Part shown: one piece after another, positions 1 to 8,856 of the stretch
How positions within the stretch are numbered: the stretch's first letter is position 1
Layout: the number at the start of each line of letters is the position of its first letter
NCBI GenBank assembly: GCA_025360015.1
Contig: JANYCZ010000001.1
Coordinates: 62,001-126,000, forward strand
Direction: 5' to 3'
From: Verrucomicrobiota bacterium
GTDB taxonomy: Bacteria > Verrucomicrobiota > Verrucomicrobiia > Verrucomicrobiales > Verrucomicrobiaceae
DNA: 64,000 nt
The notes under the pieces: generated by a model
Told to the model about the DNA's origin: nothing
Databases searched by the model: none
Seen by the model: only the letters and a program-made list of their open reading frames with translations
Made by a program: the position numbers and the translations under genes

Positions 1-657
1 CGCGATCAACCCAGCCCGGACGGCATCGCGCAAGCCTTGCTGATCGCCGCATCCTTCATCGGCCAGGATCCCGTGACCCTCATCCTTGGCGATAACATCT
101 TCTTTGGCGGCGATGCCTTTCCTCGCGCCTTTGCCGAATTCAAATCCGGTGCCACCATCTTTGCCTACCACGTCAATGACCCTGAACGCTACGGCGTGGT
201 GGAGTTTGACGCCGCAGGCCACGCCATCTCTCTGGAGGAAAAGCCCGCCCAGCCGCGCAGCAACTACGCCGTGCCCGGCGTCTATCTCTACGACAACGAC
301 GCCGTCGCCATCGCGCGGGAGGTGCAGCCTTCCTCCCGTGGCGAACTCGAGATCACCGACGTGAACAACGAGTACCTACGACGCGGCACCCTGCGCGTCC
401 AGCGCCTCAGCCGCGGCACCGCATGGCTGGATGCCGGCACCAGCAGCAGCCTGCACGAAGCCTCCGCCTACGTGCAGACCATCGAAAAACGCCAGGGCAT
501 GAAACTCGGCTGCCCCGAAGAAGCCGCCCTTTATCGCGGCTTCCTATCACTCGATCAATTCGACATCCTCATCTCCCGCATGCCGCGCTGCGAATACTGC
601 GACTACCTCGCTGAAGTCGGCACGGAAGTCCGTCGCGTCGGCATCAAAAGCGCCTGA
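1..657 (+). CDS. rfbA: Glucose-1-phosphate thymidylyltransferase, 5' truncated by window edge
   Basis: The reading frame is already open at base 1 with QPSPDGIAQALLIAA, the substrate-site region of RfbA/RmlA, which makes dTDP-glucose from glucose-1-phosphate and dTTP. Further family marks follow: LILGDNIFFGGD, the YGVVEFD segment, EEKPAQPRSNYAVPGVYLYDND, and the C-terminal ELEITDVNNEYL and GTAWLDAGTSSSL. About 75 N-terminal residues, including the nucleotide-binding GGxGTRL loop, must lie before the window. It ends 7 bases before a methyltransferase gene, with rfbB next, so it supplies the first step of dTDP-sugar synthesis for this locus. The function call is firm; only the N-terminus is missing. 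Confidence 0.95.
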   Translation, partial: RDQPSPDGIAQALLIAASFIGQDPVTLILGDNIFFGGDAFPRAFAEFKSGATIFAYHVNDPERYGVVEFDAAGHAISLEEKPAQPRSNYAVPGVYLYDNDAVAIAREVQPSSRGELEITDVNNEYLRRGTLRVQRLSRGTAWLDAGTSSSLHEASAYVQTIEKRQGMKLGCPEEAALYRGFLSLDQFDILISRMPRCEYCDYLAEVGTEVRRVGIKSA

Positions 658-664
658 GCCTCTC

Positions 665-1399
665 ATGATTCCCCATCCCGTACTCGCCCATCGCTACGCC
701 CAGCCCGAAGAACGGCAGGGCTACGTCAAAGAACTCTTCGATCAAGGTGCCGCGCACTACGATCCCATCGTCGGCTGGGGATTCTTCGGCACCGGCAATC
801 TCTACCGCAGGACCGCGCAGTACCGCCACGGCCTGCGCCCTGGCATGCAGCACCTCGATGTCGCCTGCGGCACCGGGCTTGTCGCCGTCGCTGCCAGCCA
901 GGTGCTCGGGGGTGACAGCACCATCACCTGCGTGGAACCCAGCGACGGGATGCTCGCCGTCGCCAAAGCGAAACTGCCCAACGCACGCTTCGTCCAGAGC
1001 CGGGCCGAGAGCATGCCGCTCGAAGACAACGCCTACGACTTCCTCACCGTCGGCTACGCGCTGCGCCACTTCGCCGATCTCGAAGCCACCTTCCGCGAAT
1101 TTCACCGCGTGCTCAAGCCCGGCGGTCGCGTCCTCATCATGGAGGCCACTCGTCCCGCCGGCAAGATCGGCTCCGCGCTCTTCAAGCTTTACTTCGGCAT
1201 CGTGTATCCCTTCTTTGCAAAGCTGCTCACCCGCAGCTCAAAGGCCGAGGAAATGATGGTGTACTTTTGGGAGACCATGGACGCCTGCGTGCGCCCGGAA
1301 GCCGTCGTCTCCGCCCTCAAGGCCGCCGGTTTTCAAGACGCCCGGCGCATCGCCTGCATGAGTGTCTTCAGCGAGTACGCTGCCGTCAAAGCAGGATGA
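665..1399 (+). CDS. UbiE/COQ5-like SAM-dependent methyltransferase
   Basis: A 244-aa class I methyltransferase. The SAM-binding motif LDVACGTG is at residues 64-71, and the post-motif sequence YDFLTVGYALRHFADLE followed by the RVLKPGGRVLIMEATRP block is typical of the UbiE/MenG family. The N-terminus (VKELFDQGAAHYD) also fits that family, which methylates quinone rings. Here it lies between rfbA and rfbB, 7 bases after the first and overlapping the second by ATGA, so it is translated with sugar-nucleotide genes. Whether it acts on a quinone or on a sugar or lipid intermediate cannot be told from sequence. The fold is secure, the substrate is not. Confidence 0.85.
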   Translation: MIPHPVLAHRYAQPEERQGYVKELFDQGAAHYDPIVGWGFFGTGNLYRRTAQYRHGLRPGMQHLDVACGTGLVAVAASQVLGGDSTITCVEPSDGMLAVAKAKLPNARFVQSRAESMPLEDNAYDFLTVGYALRHFADLEATFREFHRVLKPGGRVLIMEATRPAGKIGSALFKLYFGIVYPFFAKLLTRSSKAEEMMVYFWETMDACVRPEAVVSALKAAGFQDARRIACMSVFSEYAAVKAG

Positions 1400-2454
1400 A
1401 TCTTCTCATTACCGGCGGAGCAGGCTTCATCGGCTCCCATCTCATCTGGCAGGTCATCGACCAGCCGGAAGTCACCAAGATCGTTAATCTCGACTGCCTC
1501 ACCTACGCCGGCCATCTTGAAAATCTCGAAGGCATCCACGGCACCCACCCGCGCTACCTCTTTGAGCAGGTCGATCTCCGCGACAAAGACGCCGTCCTCC
1601 GCGTCATCCGCCAGCACGACATCACCCACGTCATGCACCTCGCCGCCGAGTCCCACGTAGACCGCAGCATCACCGGCCCCGCCGACTTCATCACCACCAA
1701 CATCAACGGCACCTTCCACCTCCTCGAAGCCTGCCGCACCCATTGGTCAGATCCCGCATCGAGCATCCAGCATCGAGCATCCAGATTCCTCCACGTCTCC
1801 ACCGACGAAGTTTACGGCTCCCTCGCTCCCACCGCCCCCGCCTTCACCGAGACCACCCCCTACGCGCCAAACTCGCCCTACTCCGCCAGCAAAGCCGCCA
1901 GCGACATGCTCGTGCGCAGCTACCACCACACCTACGGCCTGCCCACGCTCATCACCCACTGCTCCAACAACTACGGTCCACGCCAGCACCCGGAGAAATT
2001 CATTCCCGTCATTATTCAAAGTGTCCTTCAGCGTCAGCCCATACCCGTCTATGGCGACGGCATGAACGTCCGCGACTGGCTCTACGTCAGCGACCACTGC
2101 CAGGCCCTCTGGACCCTCCTCACCACCGGCAAAACCGGCGAGACCTACAACATCGGCGGCCAGAACGAGCAGACCAACCTCCACCTCGTCCAGCAGATCT
2201 GCGATCTCATCGACGAACTTGATCCCTCTCTCGGCGGCAACTCCCGCAGCCTCATCACCTTCGTCCCCGACCGCCCCGGGCATGACCGGCGCTACGCCAT
2301 GGACACCGCCAAGATCAGCTCCGAGCTCCGCTGGCAGCCCGTGCACACCTTTGAAGTCGGCCTACGTGAGACGGTCTCCTGGTATCTAGAGCATCAACAT
2401 GGAGCGCGGGCAGTTACTCATGGATTCTTGGCCGAAGTCTCCCGACATTATTAA
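1396..2454 (+). CDS. rfbB: dTDP-glucose 4,6-dehydratase
   Basis: A 352-aa extended short-chain dehydrogenase that converts dTDP-glucose to dTDP-4-keto-6-deoxyglucose. The NAD-binding GGAGFIG lies at residues 7-13, the catalytic TDE at 136-138 within HVSTDEVYGSL, and YxxxK at 162-166 (YSASK). HCSNNYGPRQHPEKFIP and the NVRDWLYVSDHC segment are family signatures. The ATG at 1396 overlaps the previous stop (ATGA), and translation from it gives the canonical N-terminus; a longer open frame upstream is not needed. The loop before the catalytic strand (residues about 118-130) is encoded by two tandem 14-bp units, an odd local feature that keeps the frame open. Function is secure. Confidence 0.97.
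   Translation: MNLLITGGAGFIGSHLIWQVIDQPEVTKIVNLDCLTYAGHLENLEGIHGTHPRYLFEQVDLRDKDAVLRVIRQHDITHVMHLAAESHVDRSITGPADFITTNINGTFHLLEACRTHWSDPASSIQHRASRFLHVSTDEVYGSLAPTAPAFTETTPYAPNSPYSASKAASDMLVRSYHHTYGLPTLITHCSNNYGPRQHPEKFIPVIIQSVLQRQPIPVYGDGMNVRDWLYVSDHCQALWTLLTTGKTGETYNIGGQNEQTNLHLVQQICDLIDELDPSLGGNSRSLITFVPDRPGHDRRYAMDTAKISSELRWQPVHTFEVGLRETVSWYLEHQHGARAVTHGFLAEVSRHY
1757..1784 (+). repeat. Tandem 2 x 14-bp repeat inside rfbB
   Basis: The unit CATCGAGCATCCAG occurs twice head to tail (1757-1770 and 1771-1784) within the coding sequence. It encodes a short Ser/Ile/Gln/His/Arg/Ala-rich loop in RfbB at a position that is variable in the family, between the helix after motif HLLEAC and the TDE-bearing strand. 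The unit is itself made of two similar halves (CATCGAG and CATCCAG). Confidence 0.85.
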
Positions 2455-2462
2455 GTATTTGT

Positions 2463-3278
2463 ATGCGTAATCCAACTCTTATTCTCAAAGACTTGCTGCG
2501 CGAATGTTATGGCGCTGCGCGTCTCGCGGACGGACTTCCCTCCGCCTTCAGATTGTGCACAGATTACATCTGGCTGCGTTGCTGTCGTCTTGGTGGGTGT
2601 TCGCTCTCCAATCGCATTCGTCAGGTTTATCTCAAAGGCGGCACAGTTCTACAATATCGTCTGAATGAAGGAGACTTGCAGGGCATACGTGAAGTATGGG
2701 TGGACGAGTGCTATCAATTGCCATCACAAGTCAAACCTGAAACGCTTGTGGATCTCGGTGGTAATATCGGCCTCACTAGTATTTGGCTGGCTCGAAAGTA
2801 TGCGTTAAAACAACACATTATTGTGGAGGCGGATTTTGAAAATGCCGCCTTGCTCCGTCGTAATCTGACGGCAAACAGAGTTAACGCCATTGTCATCGAG
2901 GCCGCAGTCGGGCCGCATGATGGTGAGGCTCAGTTTGCCAGCAACAACCGTTCAAATATTGGGCAGGTGGTTGGACCGGACGCAGGCAGGAATACTGTGA
3001 CAGTTCCGATGGTGTCGATGAGCACAGTCCTGCTCAGGCTTTCGCCTGGCCAGACGGTGGATTTGCTGAAACTGGACATTGAAGGCGGAGAGGAGCCTTT
3101 GATGCGGGGTTCTCTCGAATGGCTGAGCCTCGTGCGCTTTATCATTGCCGAACTTCATCCACCCGATGTGGATTGTGCGTTTGTGGTCGCTGCCATTGAA
3201 TCCACAGAAATGGTCCACCATCCCAGCGATTCTTTGTTTCATGGCAGCATGACATGCTTTGAGAGAGTGGGGAGCTGA
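2463..3278 (+). CDS. FkbM family methyltransferase (FkbM-1)
   Basis: A 271-aa SAM-dependent methyltransferase of the FkbM type, a family that usually O-methylates sugars or polyketides. Motif I DLGGNIG is at residues 97-103 and the signature LKLDIEGGE at 202-210. The preceding region (RQVYLKGG, YRLNEGDLQGIREVWVDECY) closely resembles the FkbM protein starting at 22001, so the two are paralogues at the two ends of the FkbM-containing stretch. The start ATG is 8 bases after rfbB. The gene is visibly A+T-richer than rfbB before it, suggesting separate acquisition. It probably methylates a residue of the surface polysaccharide (inference from context). Confidence 0.9.
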   Translation: MRNPTLILKDLLRECYGAARLADGLPSAFRLCTDYIWLRCCRLGGCSLSNRIRQVYLKGGTVLQYRLNEGDLQGIREVWVDECYQLPSQVKPETLVDLGGNIGLTSIWLARKYALKQHIIVEADFENAALLRRNLTANRVNAIVIEAAVGPHDGEAQFASNNRSNIGQVVGPDAGRNTVTVPMVSMSTVLLRLSPGQTVDLLKLDIEGGEEPLMRGSLEWLSLVRFIIAELHPPDVDCAFVVAAIESTEMVHHPSDSLFHGSMTCFERVGS

Positions 3279-3314
3279 AACGATGGCTCTGCCCTGTGCA
3301 AAATGTGAAATTCA

Positions 3315-4673
3315 ATGCTTTGTAAGTTCGATTCATCGCGTCACTTGCATCGGAATCAAAGGCTTCAACGATTCACCTTTATCGAAAGCAACCTGCTGAT
3401 CAAAAGCGCCAGAATTGCCAATCTCAAACGGTGGGCATTTGTGTCCGGGGAGATTGCTATGATGCAGATCGTGGTGCAAGGTTTGGGCGCTATTACGGGG
3501 CTGTTCCTGGTGAGGTTCTTGCCAAAAGATCAATATGCTTGGTTCACCATCGCCGGATCCTTGATGGCAACGATGTCGGTGCTTTCGGATGGAGGTTTGA
3601 CCACTGGATTGACTTCCATTGGCGGCAGCATCCATGCAGAGCCGCGAAAGTTCTCCCAGTTGATAGCTGATGTGTTCTGGTGGCGGAGAAGGATTGCTTC
3701 AGTCATCTTACTGGTTGTCCCAATTCTCTACATCCCCATTCTGAAGAGTGGGGGGCAGGGATGGGGGGCTACTTGCGGCATTTTGGTGGTTGCTGCACTG
3801 GCAAACTGGCCTACTAGCGCCACGGCGATTCTAAATACTGCCATCCGCCTGAAGGCGCATATTGGAGCAATCAAGGTCTCGGAAATAGTCGGTGCCTGTT
3901 TACGGTTCGTGCTCGTTGGCATCACGCTGATTGCCGGTTTCCGCACCGCTTTTGCGTTTGTGATTGCGGGGAGCCTCACTGCACTTGCCCAGCTATTTGT
4001 AGTCAAGAAACTCGCGCGTCCCTTGTTGCTAGGAGTTTCGACGGACTATTCATATCGAAAAGAACTGGGATCGTCTGTTCGTTCTCTCTATGCCAATCAT
4101 GTGTTCGCTTGCATTCAGGGACAGATCGCCATGTGGATCATCGCCTTCTTGGCTGGCAGCAATGAAATTGCGGATTTGGGTGCCTTGTCTCGGTTGGCTG
4201 TGCTGTTTTCGGTGATCGGAGCTCCACTGACATATTTGGTCTTGCCGTCTTTTGCCAAAATTGAATGCCCCCAAGAACTCCGTTACAGGTTCTTTCTTGC
4301 GACGATCTCAATGACGGCATTGTCAGCCTTGTTCATTCTCGTCGCAGGGTGTTGGCCGGAACCCTTTCTCCTAATTTTGGGTGCGAAATACAAACACCTC
4401 AATAGCGAGCTGCCGCTGGCTCTCATCGGTCAGGCCCTGGGGCTGCTGAACACGATTTCATGGGGGTTGCTGATCATTCGTGGCTGGTTGAAACGGTCCT
4501 GGCTGGGCATTCCCCTGACTATGGTGGGATTCGTCTTGGGTGCCTGCTTCTGCCGGTTGGAAAGTGTCGCAGGAATACTTCAATTTACGATTTGGTCTTT
4601 AATTCCGACTTTCCTGGTCGGACTGGTTTGTGTTGTCCAGAAATTGCGAGACCCGGGTTTGCGAGTCAGATGA
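3315..4673 (+). CDS. Wzx-like polysaccharide flippase (MATE/MVF-type membrane protein)
   Basis: A 452-aa strongly hydrophobic protein with about twelve predicted membrane segments by eye. It has a typical Wzx-like start to the membrane domain (SGEIAMMQIVVQGLGAITGLFLVRFLPKDQYAWF), where the first helix is followed by the YA.F sequence common to polysaccharide exporters. It would flip lipid-linked repeat units across the inner membrane. The first 35-50 residues (Arg/His-rich, non-membrane) are unusual, and a later start such as the ATG near 3462 is possible. It overlaps the next gene by ATGA. Function within the oligosaccharide-flippase superfamily is likely; substrate unknown. Confidence 0.8.
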   Translation: MLCKFDSSRHLHRNQRLQRFTFIESNLLIKSARIANLKRWAFVSGEIAMMQIVVQGLGAITGLFLVRFLPKDQYAWFTIAGSLMATMSVLSDGGLTTGLTSIGGSIHAEPRKFSQLIADVFWWRRRIASVILLVVPILYIPILKSGGQGWGATCGILVVAALANWPTSATAILNTAIRLKAHIGAIKVSEIVGACLRFVLVGITLIAGFRTAFAFVIAGSLTALAQLFVVKKLARPLLLGVSTDYSYRKELGSSVRSLYANHVFACIQGQIAMWIIAFLAGSNEIADLGALSRLAVLFSVIGAPLTYLVLPSFAKIECPQELRYRFFLATISMTALSALFILVAGCWPEPFLLILGAKYKHLNSELPLALIGQALGLLNTISWGLLIIRGWLKRSWLGIPLTMVGFVLGACFCRLESVAGILQFTIWSLIPTFLVGLVCVVQKLRDPGLRVR

Positions 4674-5794
4674 TGTGTAAACAATCGCTGATGAACTCAT
4701 GTTTTGCACAAACTGGCTTGGGGAAAATCCCAAGCGGTCGCGTGCCTTATCTCGATGGTTTGCGTGCTTTGGCCATTGGTTTGGTCATGGGTTTTCATGC
4801 CTTCGGAAGCCTAGGAATGCCCGGATGGCTGAAACTCTTGGAACGTTCTTATTCGATTTGTGATCTGGGAGCTCTCGGGGTTCACATCTTTTTCGTCATC
4901 AGTGGTTTTATCATCACCCACCTGTTATTGAGGGAGGAAAAAGTTCAGGGGCCTCCATCTTTAAAGGACTTTTGGATTCGTCGCGCTTTTCGCATCTTGC
5001 CTGCACTGTGCGTGTTTTTGATCGGGTTGTGGCTCTTGTCGTCTATGGATAACGGCATCCATACGAAGCCAGTCGAGTACCTGATGGCACTCACGTTTAC
5101 ACAGCACCTGATTTCGGATCAAAGTTCATGGTGGATCGGGCACACATGGTCCTTGTCGATTGAGGAGCAATTCTATCTTTTGTGGCCCGTTCTTTTTGTG
5201 GTGATGTCTAAGTCGCGAGTCAAAATGTTATTGATTTGGACTCTCGTGATCATGCCTGTGACGGCTGTCATTGTGTCCTTGTGGTTGCCGTTAAAGGCGC
5301 CTTGGATCATGCCTGCTCATCAGGGCTTCATCGCATGCGGCTGCTTGATGGCCCTGCTTCGGGAGCCTTTTACAAAAATACTCAAACCTATCCCTGTCTG
5401 GCTAATCATAATGGGGGCCAGCCTTTTCATTATCCTGCCAAGGCAAATGGAACGCGCCCCGCATTTACGTGAACTCGTCGACGCCTTGGGATCAATCATC
5501 GGAGGGATTGGCATCACTGCCTTGTTAGTGACTTTGTTGGACAACCGCCTGCCACTGATGGGCCGCCTTTTGGAAAACCGTGGGATCAAATGGATCGGGC
5601 GCTTGTCCTACAGTCTCTACCTGTGGCAGCAGATTTTTTTGGGACCTTTTGGGACGCAGCCATGGCAGCGATTTCCGTCAAACATTTTTTTGGCAGTGCT
5701 TGCTGCGGCCTTTTCGTATTATGTCATTGAGATGCCATTTCTACGACTGCGTGAGCGCATTCTCACGCCAGCTGGTGATAGACGGATGTCATGA
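4670..5794 (+). CDS. Acyltransferase family 3 membrane protein (OafA-like)
   Basis: A 374-aa integral membrane acyltransferase of the type that O-acetylates sugars. The family hallmarks are YLDGLRALAIGLVMGFHAF near the N-terminus with the conserved His, then GVHIFFVISGFIITHLLL, FWIRRAFRILPAL with the Arg pair, and GHTWSLSIEEQFYLLWPV. About ten hydrophobic segments follow. The ATG at 4670 overlaps the flippase stop (ATGA); 4673 and 4691 are alternative ATGs. The SGNH domain of some relatives is absent. It probably decorates the polysaccharide or its lipid-linked precursor (inference). Confidence 0.9.
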   Translation: MMCKQSLMNSCFAQTGLGKIPSGRVPYLDGLRALAIGLVMGFHAFGSLGMPGWLKLLERSYSICDLGALGVHIFFVISGFIITHLLLREEKVQGPPSLKDFWIRRAFRILPALCVFLIGLWLLSSMDNGIHTKPVEYLMALTFTQHLISDQSSWWIGHTWSLSIEEQFYLLWPVLFVVMSKSRVKMLLIWTLVIMPVTAVIVSLWLPLKAPWIMPAHQGFIACGCLMALLREPFTKILKPIPVWLIIMGASLFIILPRQMERAPHLRELVDALGSIIGGIGITALLVTLLDNRLPLMGRLLENRGIKWIGRLSYSLYLWQQIFLGPFGTQPWQRFPSNIFLAVLAAAFSYYVIEMPFLRLRERILTPAGDRRMS

Positions 5795-5914
5795 TTTTTA
5801 GTAGCTCGTTCATGCTCATAACTTTTAGGGGGCAGGCTAGGGCTCCGAGAAAGAAATTAAAGAGAGCATGGAAGATAAAAGACAACAAACCCGCACCAAC
5901 ACTATGACACCGAG

Positions 5915-6643
5915 ATGAAAATCATAAGCCCCCTACTGAAGACTCTTCTAAAGCGTCGAAATCGGCTTTTGGTTGCTGTCGATCCCTGCCGACCGACTGG
6001 CATTGACATCGAAGAAGACCTTGGAATTCTAATCAATCGATCCAATCCCGTGATCTTTGATGTGGGTGCCAATGTCGGCCAGAGTTTGAATATGTTTCAG
6101 CGTGTTTTCAAGACGCCTACTATTCATGCATTTGAGCCCGCAGGGGAATGTTTCCAAAAACTTGAGGAACAAAATTGGGGGGGGCACGTGACATTGCACC
6201 CTTGTGCACTTGGTGATTGCTGTGAAGAACGCGTTTTTCATCATTACGAACTGTCGGTCTTAAATTCCTTTTTACCGTTGGCGCGTGTGATGGAAAATGA
6301 ATTCAGAGATGTGGAAGAAACCCGGAGGTCTTCCGTTCAGACCCGGACGGTGGATCAAGTCACCGAAAGCTTGGGCATTACGCAGCTCGATCTGCTCAAA
6401 ATCGACACTCAGGGATACGATCTGCCTGTGTTAAAAGGAGCTCAAGGTTTGTTTCAACGAAAGGCTATAGGTCACGTGATGGTTGAGATGAATTTTGTGA
6501 ATCTCTATGAAGGGCAGAGTGGTGCACAGGCAGTCTGGGCTGAGATGACGCATCACGGGTTCGCGCTGGTGGACATGTACGAGAAGTTTCGTCACAACAA
6601 TCAACTGGCATGGTGCACGGCAGTCTTTGTTCTTAAGTCATGA
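5915..6643 (+). CDS. FkbM family methyltransferase (FkbM-2)
   Basis: A 242-aa FkbM methyltransferase. The SAM motif DVGANVG is at residues 49-55, the acidic FEP motif near 73-75 and LKIDTQGYD at 161-169, the variant of the LKxDxEG signature found in one FkbM subgroup. The C-terminal VEMNFVNLYEGQ block is also family-typical. A 120-base gap precedes it and an 82-base A+T-rich gap follows. A run of eight G (6177-6184) lies inside the gene. It is lower in GC than the flanking dTDP-sugar genes. Probable sugar O-methyltransferase of the locus. Confidence 0.9.
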   Translation: MKIISPLLKTLLKRRNRLLVAVDPCRPTGIDIEEDLGILINRSNPVIFDVGANVGQSLNMFQRVFKTPTIHAFEPAGECFQKLEEQNWGGHVTLHPCALGDCCEERVFHHYELSVLNSFLPLARVMENEFRDVEETRRSSVQTRTVDQVTESLGITQLDLLKIDTQGYDLPVLKGAQGLFQRKAIGHVMVEMNFVNLYEGQSGAQAVWAEMTHHGFALVDMYEKFRHNNQLAWCTAVFVLKS

Positions 6644-6725
6644 GTACCAAAACGCAATCTATTGAATAAAAAAATTTATTACGCCATTCTACGCCGCCTT
6701 ATATGTTATATCGTCTCCTTAACAA

Positions 6726-7835
6726 ATGAAGCCCGTAGTTGTCGCCGATTCGAGTGCCCTGTGGATTCGTCTTCCTTTTGAGCAGTTGGGGGCGCATTTC
6801 CCAGTCATTGGACTCAAGACCGTCGCTTCTTGGCGGATTTTGAGATGCAACAAAATACGGCATCAATGTCCAGGTTACCATGAGGCGGAACTGCCCTTGC
6901 CCCCACGGGCTTTCGGGCGACTGGCTGAATTATTCGCACCTTTTGCTGCGCTTCAGATCCGGCGTATCTGCGGACAACCCAGAGCCATGGTGTATACATT
7001 TCCTGTTCACTGCATCTATCCCCGCTGGTTTCCTCGCACGCCCTCGTTTTACTATGCAACTGACGATTACTCGCAGGATTATGGGTTTGATCCTCGTCGT
7101 GTATTGTGCGGGGAGCGCAACTTGGTTCACCAGGTGAGAAGTGTATTCGCGGTATCGGAGGCACTGGCTGACCTTCTGGCGGAGCGTCATGGTGTGTGTC
7201 GGACTAAATTCACAATCGTGCCTAATGGACTGCCAGATGAGCAGATTTTCGAAAGTGGTCCCCAACGGTCGGCATTGGCACCCGTTCCCATTCCTGCGCA
7301 CTTCCGGCCACTGATCGGCGTTCTGGGAGGAATCAACAAGCGCCTGCGACTGGGCTGGCTTCTACAAGCAGTCAAGGCGCTGCCCTGGTCGCACTGGGCA
7401 TTCGTCGGTCCTATTGGAGAACTAGATGACGCAGCTGAAACGGCACTGCGGGAGCTACAAGTTCATCCGAGATGCTGCTTCACCGGTGCCCAGTCTTACG
7501 AGCGACTTTTTGAGCATGCGGCGTCGTTTGACGCGGCCGTGATTCCATTGAACGCAGAAGGCATCAATTCCACTTGCAGCCCCGTTCGTTTTTTTACCCA
7601 GTTGCCCTATGGCCAGCCCATTCTAGTGACGCCTGGCTGTCGTCAGATGCAAAAATATTCTCAGTGCGTGATCGAATGTGAAACTGCCGCCTCTTTAGTC
7701 TCCAATCTACAAAGCCTCACATCCATAAAGTTTGATGATGGAAAGGCGGCTGCCCGTTGGATGCTGGCTAAACAATCTACTTGGCAGTGTCGTGCTGCGC
7801 TCTTGAAACAAGTGATCGAATCGAACGTGAACTGA
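6726..7835 (+). CDS. Glycosyltransferase, GT-B fold (TuaH/GT1-4-like)
   Basis: A 369-aa protein with a GT-B arrangement. The N-terminal half contains FYYATDDYSQDYGFD, where a D-D pair follows an aromatic strand, and FAVSEALADLL, the linker common to TuaH-type transferases, followed by IVPNGLP. The C-terminal half has LIGVLGGINKRLRLGWL, the AFVGPIG strand and a donor-site-like VIPLNAEGINSTCSPVRFF. These point to a retaining sugar transferase using a nucleotide sugar. It is preceded by an 82-base A+T-rich spacer with no confident promoter. Donor and acceptor are unknown. Confidence 0.8.
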   Translation: MKPVVVADSSALWIRLPFEQLGAHFPVIGLKTVASWRILRCNKIRHQCPGYHEAELPLPPRAFGRLAELFAPFAALQIRRICGQPRAMVYTFPVHCIYPRWFPRTPSFYYATDDYSQDYGFDPRRVLCGERNLVHQVRSVFAVSEALADLLAERHGVCRTKFTIVPNGLPDEQIFESGPQRSALAPVPIPAHFRPLIGVLGGINKRLRLGWLLQAVKALPWSHWAFVGPIGELDDAAETALRELQVHPRCCFTGAQSYERLFEHAASFDAAVIPLNAEGINSTCSPVRFFTQLPYGQPILVTPGCRQMQKYSQCVIECETAASLVSNLQSLTSIKFDDGKAAARWMLAKQSTWQCRAALLKQVIESNVN

Positions 7836-7906
7836 ATTCAAGGCGGTATGAAACAGGCAAGGCGAGGGCAATACGGACCCCTCTTCAGAACCAGGTATTT
7901 GATCCT

Positions 7907-8764
7907 ATGAGAGATTTTTTGCGACGCTTGGTTGAACGGTGGCCCTTCCTGCGAGGGCAAACTCGGCTGACGCTCTTGTTGCGTCCTCTGCTTCTTGTTC
8001 AAACCGAAACTATTGCGCCAATTGGACAAATTCTGTTTCCCTTTCAGCCTTATCAATGGAATTTTTTCTTCGGAGTCTATGAATCTGAAACAAAGCTGTT
8101 GCTGACCGCTTTGCTGGAAGCTGGTGAGACGTTTCTCGATATCGGAGCGAACGTTGGATATTTTTCGGCCATTGCCGCGAATTTAGTGGGACAGACTGGA
8201 CAGGTCATCGCATTAGAACCCGAACCCGTCCACTTTGGACGTTTGAAGCGCCTGGCCGAAATCAACAGGTCTTTTCAGATCAATGTATTGCAGGCGGCTG
8301 TCTCTGATCAGTGCGGGCGGATGTCTTTTTGTATCTGTGAGCACCCAGGATGGCATAGCCTGATTGCAGATTTCCCGCAGGCCCCCATCAAAGAAGTTAT
8401 CGAAGTCAATACTTGGTCATTAGACGAACTGCTCATGAATCGAGGTCTCAATCATGCGGGAGCTGTGAAATTGGCTAAAGTAGATGTGGAAGGTGCTGAG
8501 CATCTCGTTTTTTTTGGAGCTTCGAGGGCCATTTCACAGCACTGGGTTCAGGCATTTTACGTGGAGATAACTCCATCTGAATTGAGCTTCGAAATCTTTG
8601 CAAAGCTCCTGGCGGCCGGTTACGAAGGGTTTTATTGGCATTCAAACGCCAGAACCTGGGTCCCGCATCATGCAAACGAGATGTTGTCGTCCCAAGAGAA
8701 CATCCTATGGCTGTCGAACCGTAATCCTCAGTTAAAGGTGCTGCTGTCATTGGGTGGTAAATAA
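7907..8764 (+). CDS. FkbM family methyltransferase (FkbM-3)
   Basis: A 285-aa FkbM methyltransferase starting at the ATG at 7907; the frame extends upstream into the preceding gene but that part has no family similarity. DIGANVG is at residues 78-84, ALEPEP at about 102-107 and KVDVEGAE at 191-198. A conserved HSLI sequence follows the second SAM-contact region. It lies 71 bases after a glycosyltransferase gene. About 400 bases with only the remains of another FkbM-like gene follow. Substrate unknown; a polysaccharide sugar is most likely from context. Confidence 0.9.
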   Translation: MRDFLRRLVERWPFLRGQTRLTLLLRPLLLVQTETIAPIGQILFPFQPYQWNFFFGVYESETKLLLTALLEAGETFLDIGANVGYFSAIAANLVGQTGQVIALEPEPVHFGRLKRLAEINRSFQINVLQAAVSDQCGRMSFCICEHPGWHSLIADFPQAPIKEVIEVNTWSLDELLMNRGLNHAGAVKLAKVDVEGAEHLVFFGASRAISQHWVQAFYVEITPSELSFEIFAKLLAAGYEGFYWHSNARTWVPHHANEMLSSQENILWLSNRNPQLKVLLSLGGK

Positions 8765-8856
8765 CATCGCATTTCGTGAGGATGTGGGCCGAGGCCTTAA
8801 ATTATGTCATACGCTGTTAAATCCCACTTATGTGCAGTCTTGCTCGACGCCAACCT

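Noticed and set aside
6644-6725. A+T-rich spacer with TATATG and TTATAT that could be a promoter
   Set aside because: No -35 hexamer at a suitable spacing was found; low complexity is enough to explain the match.
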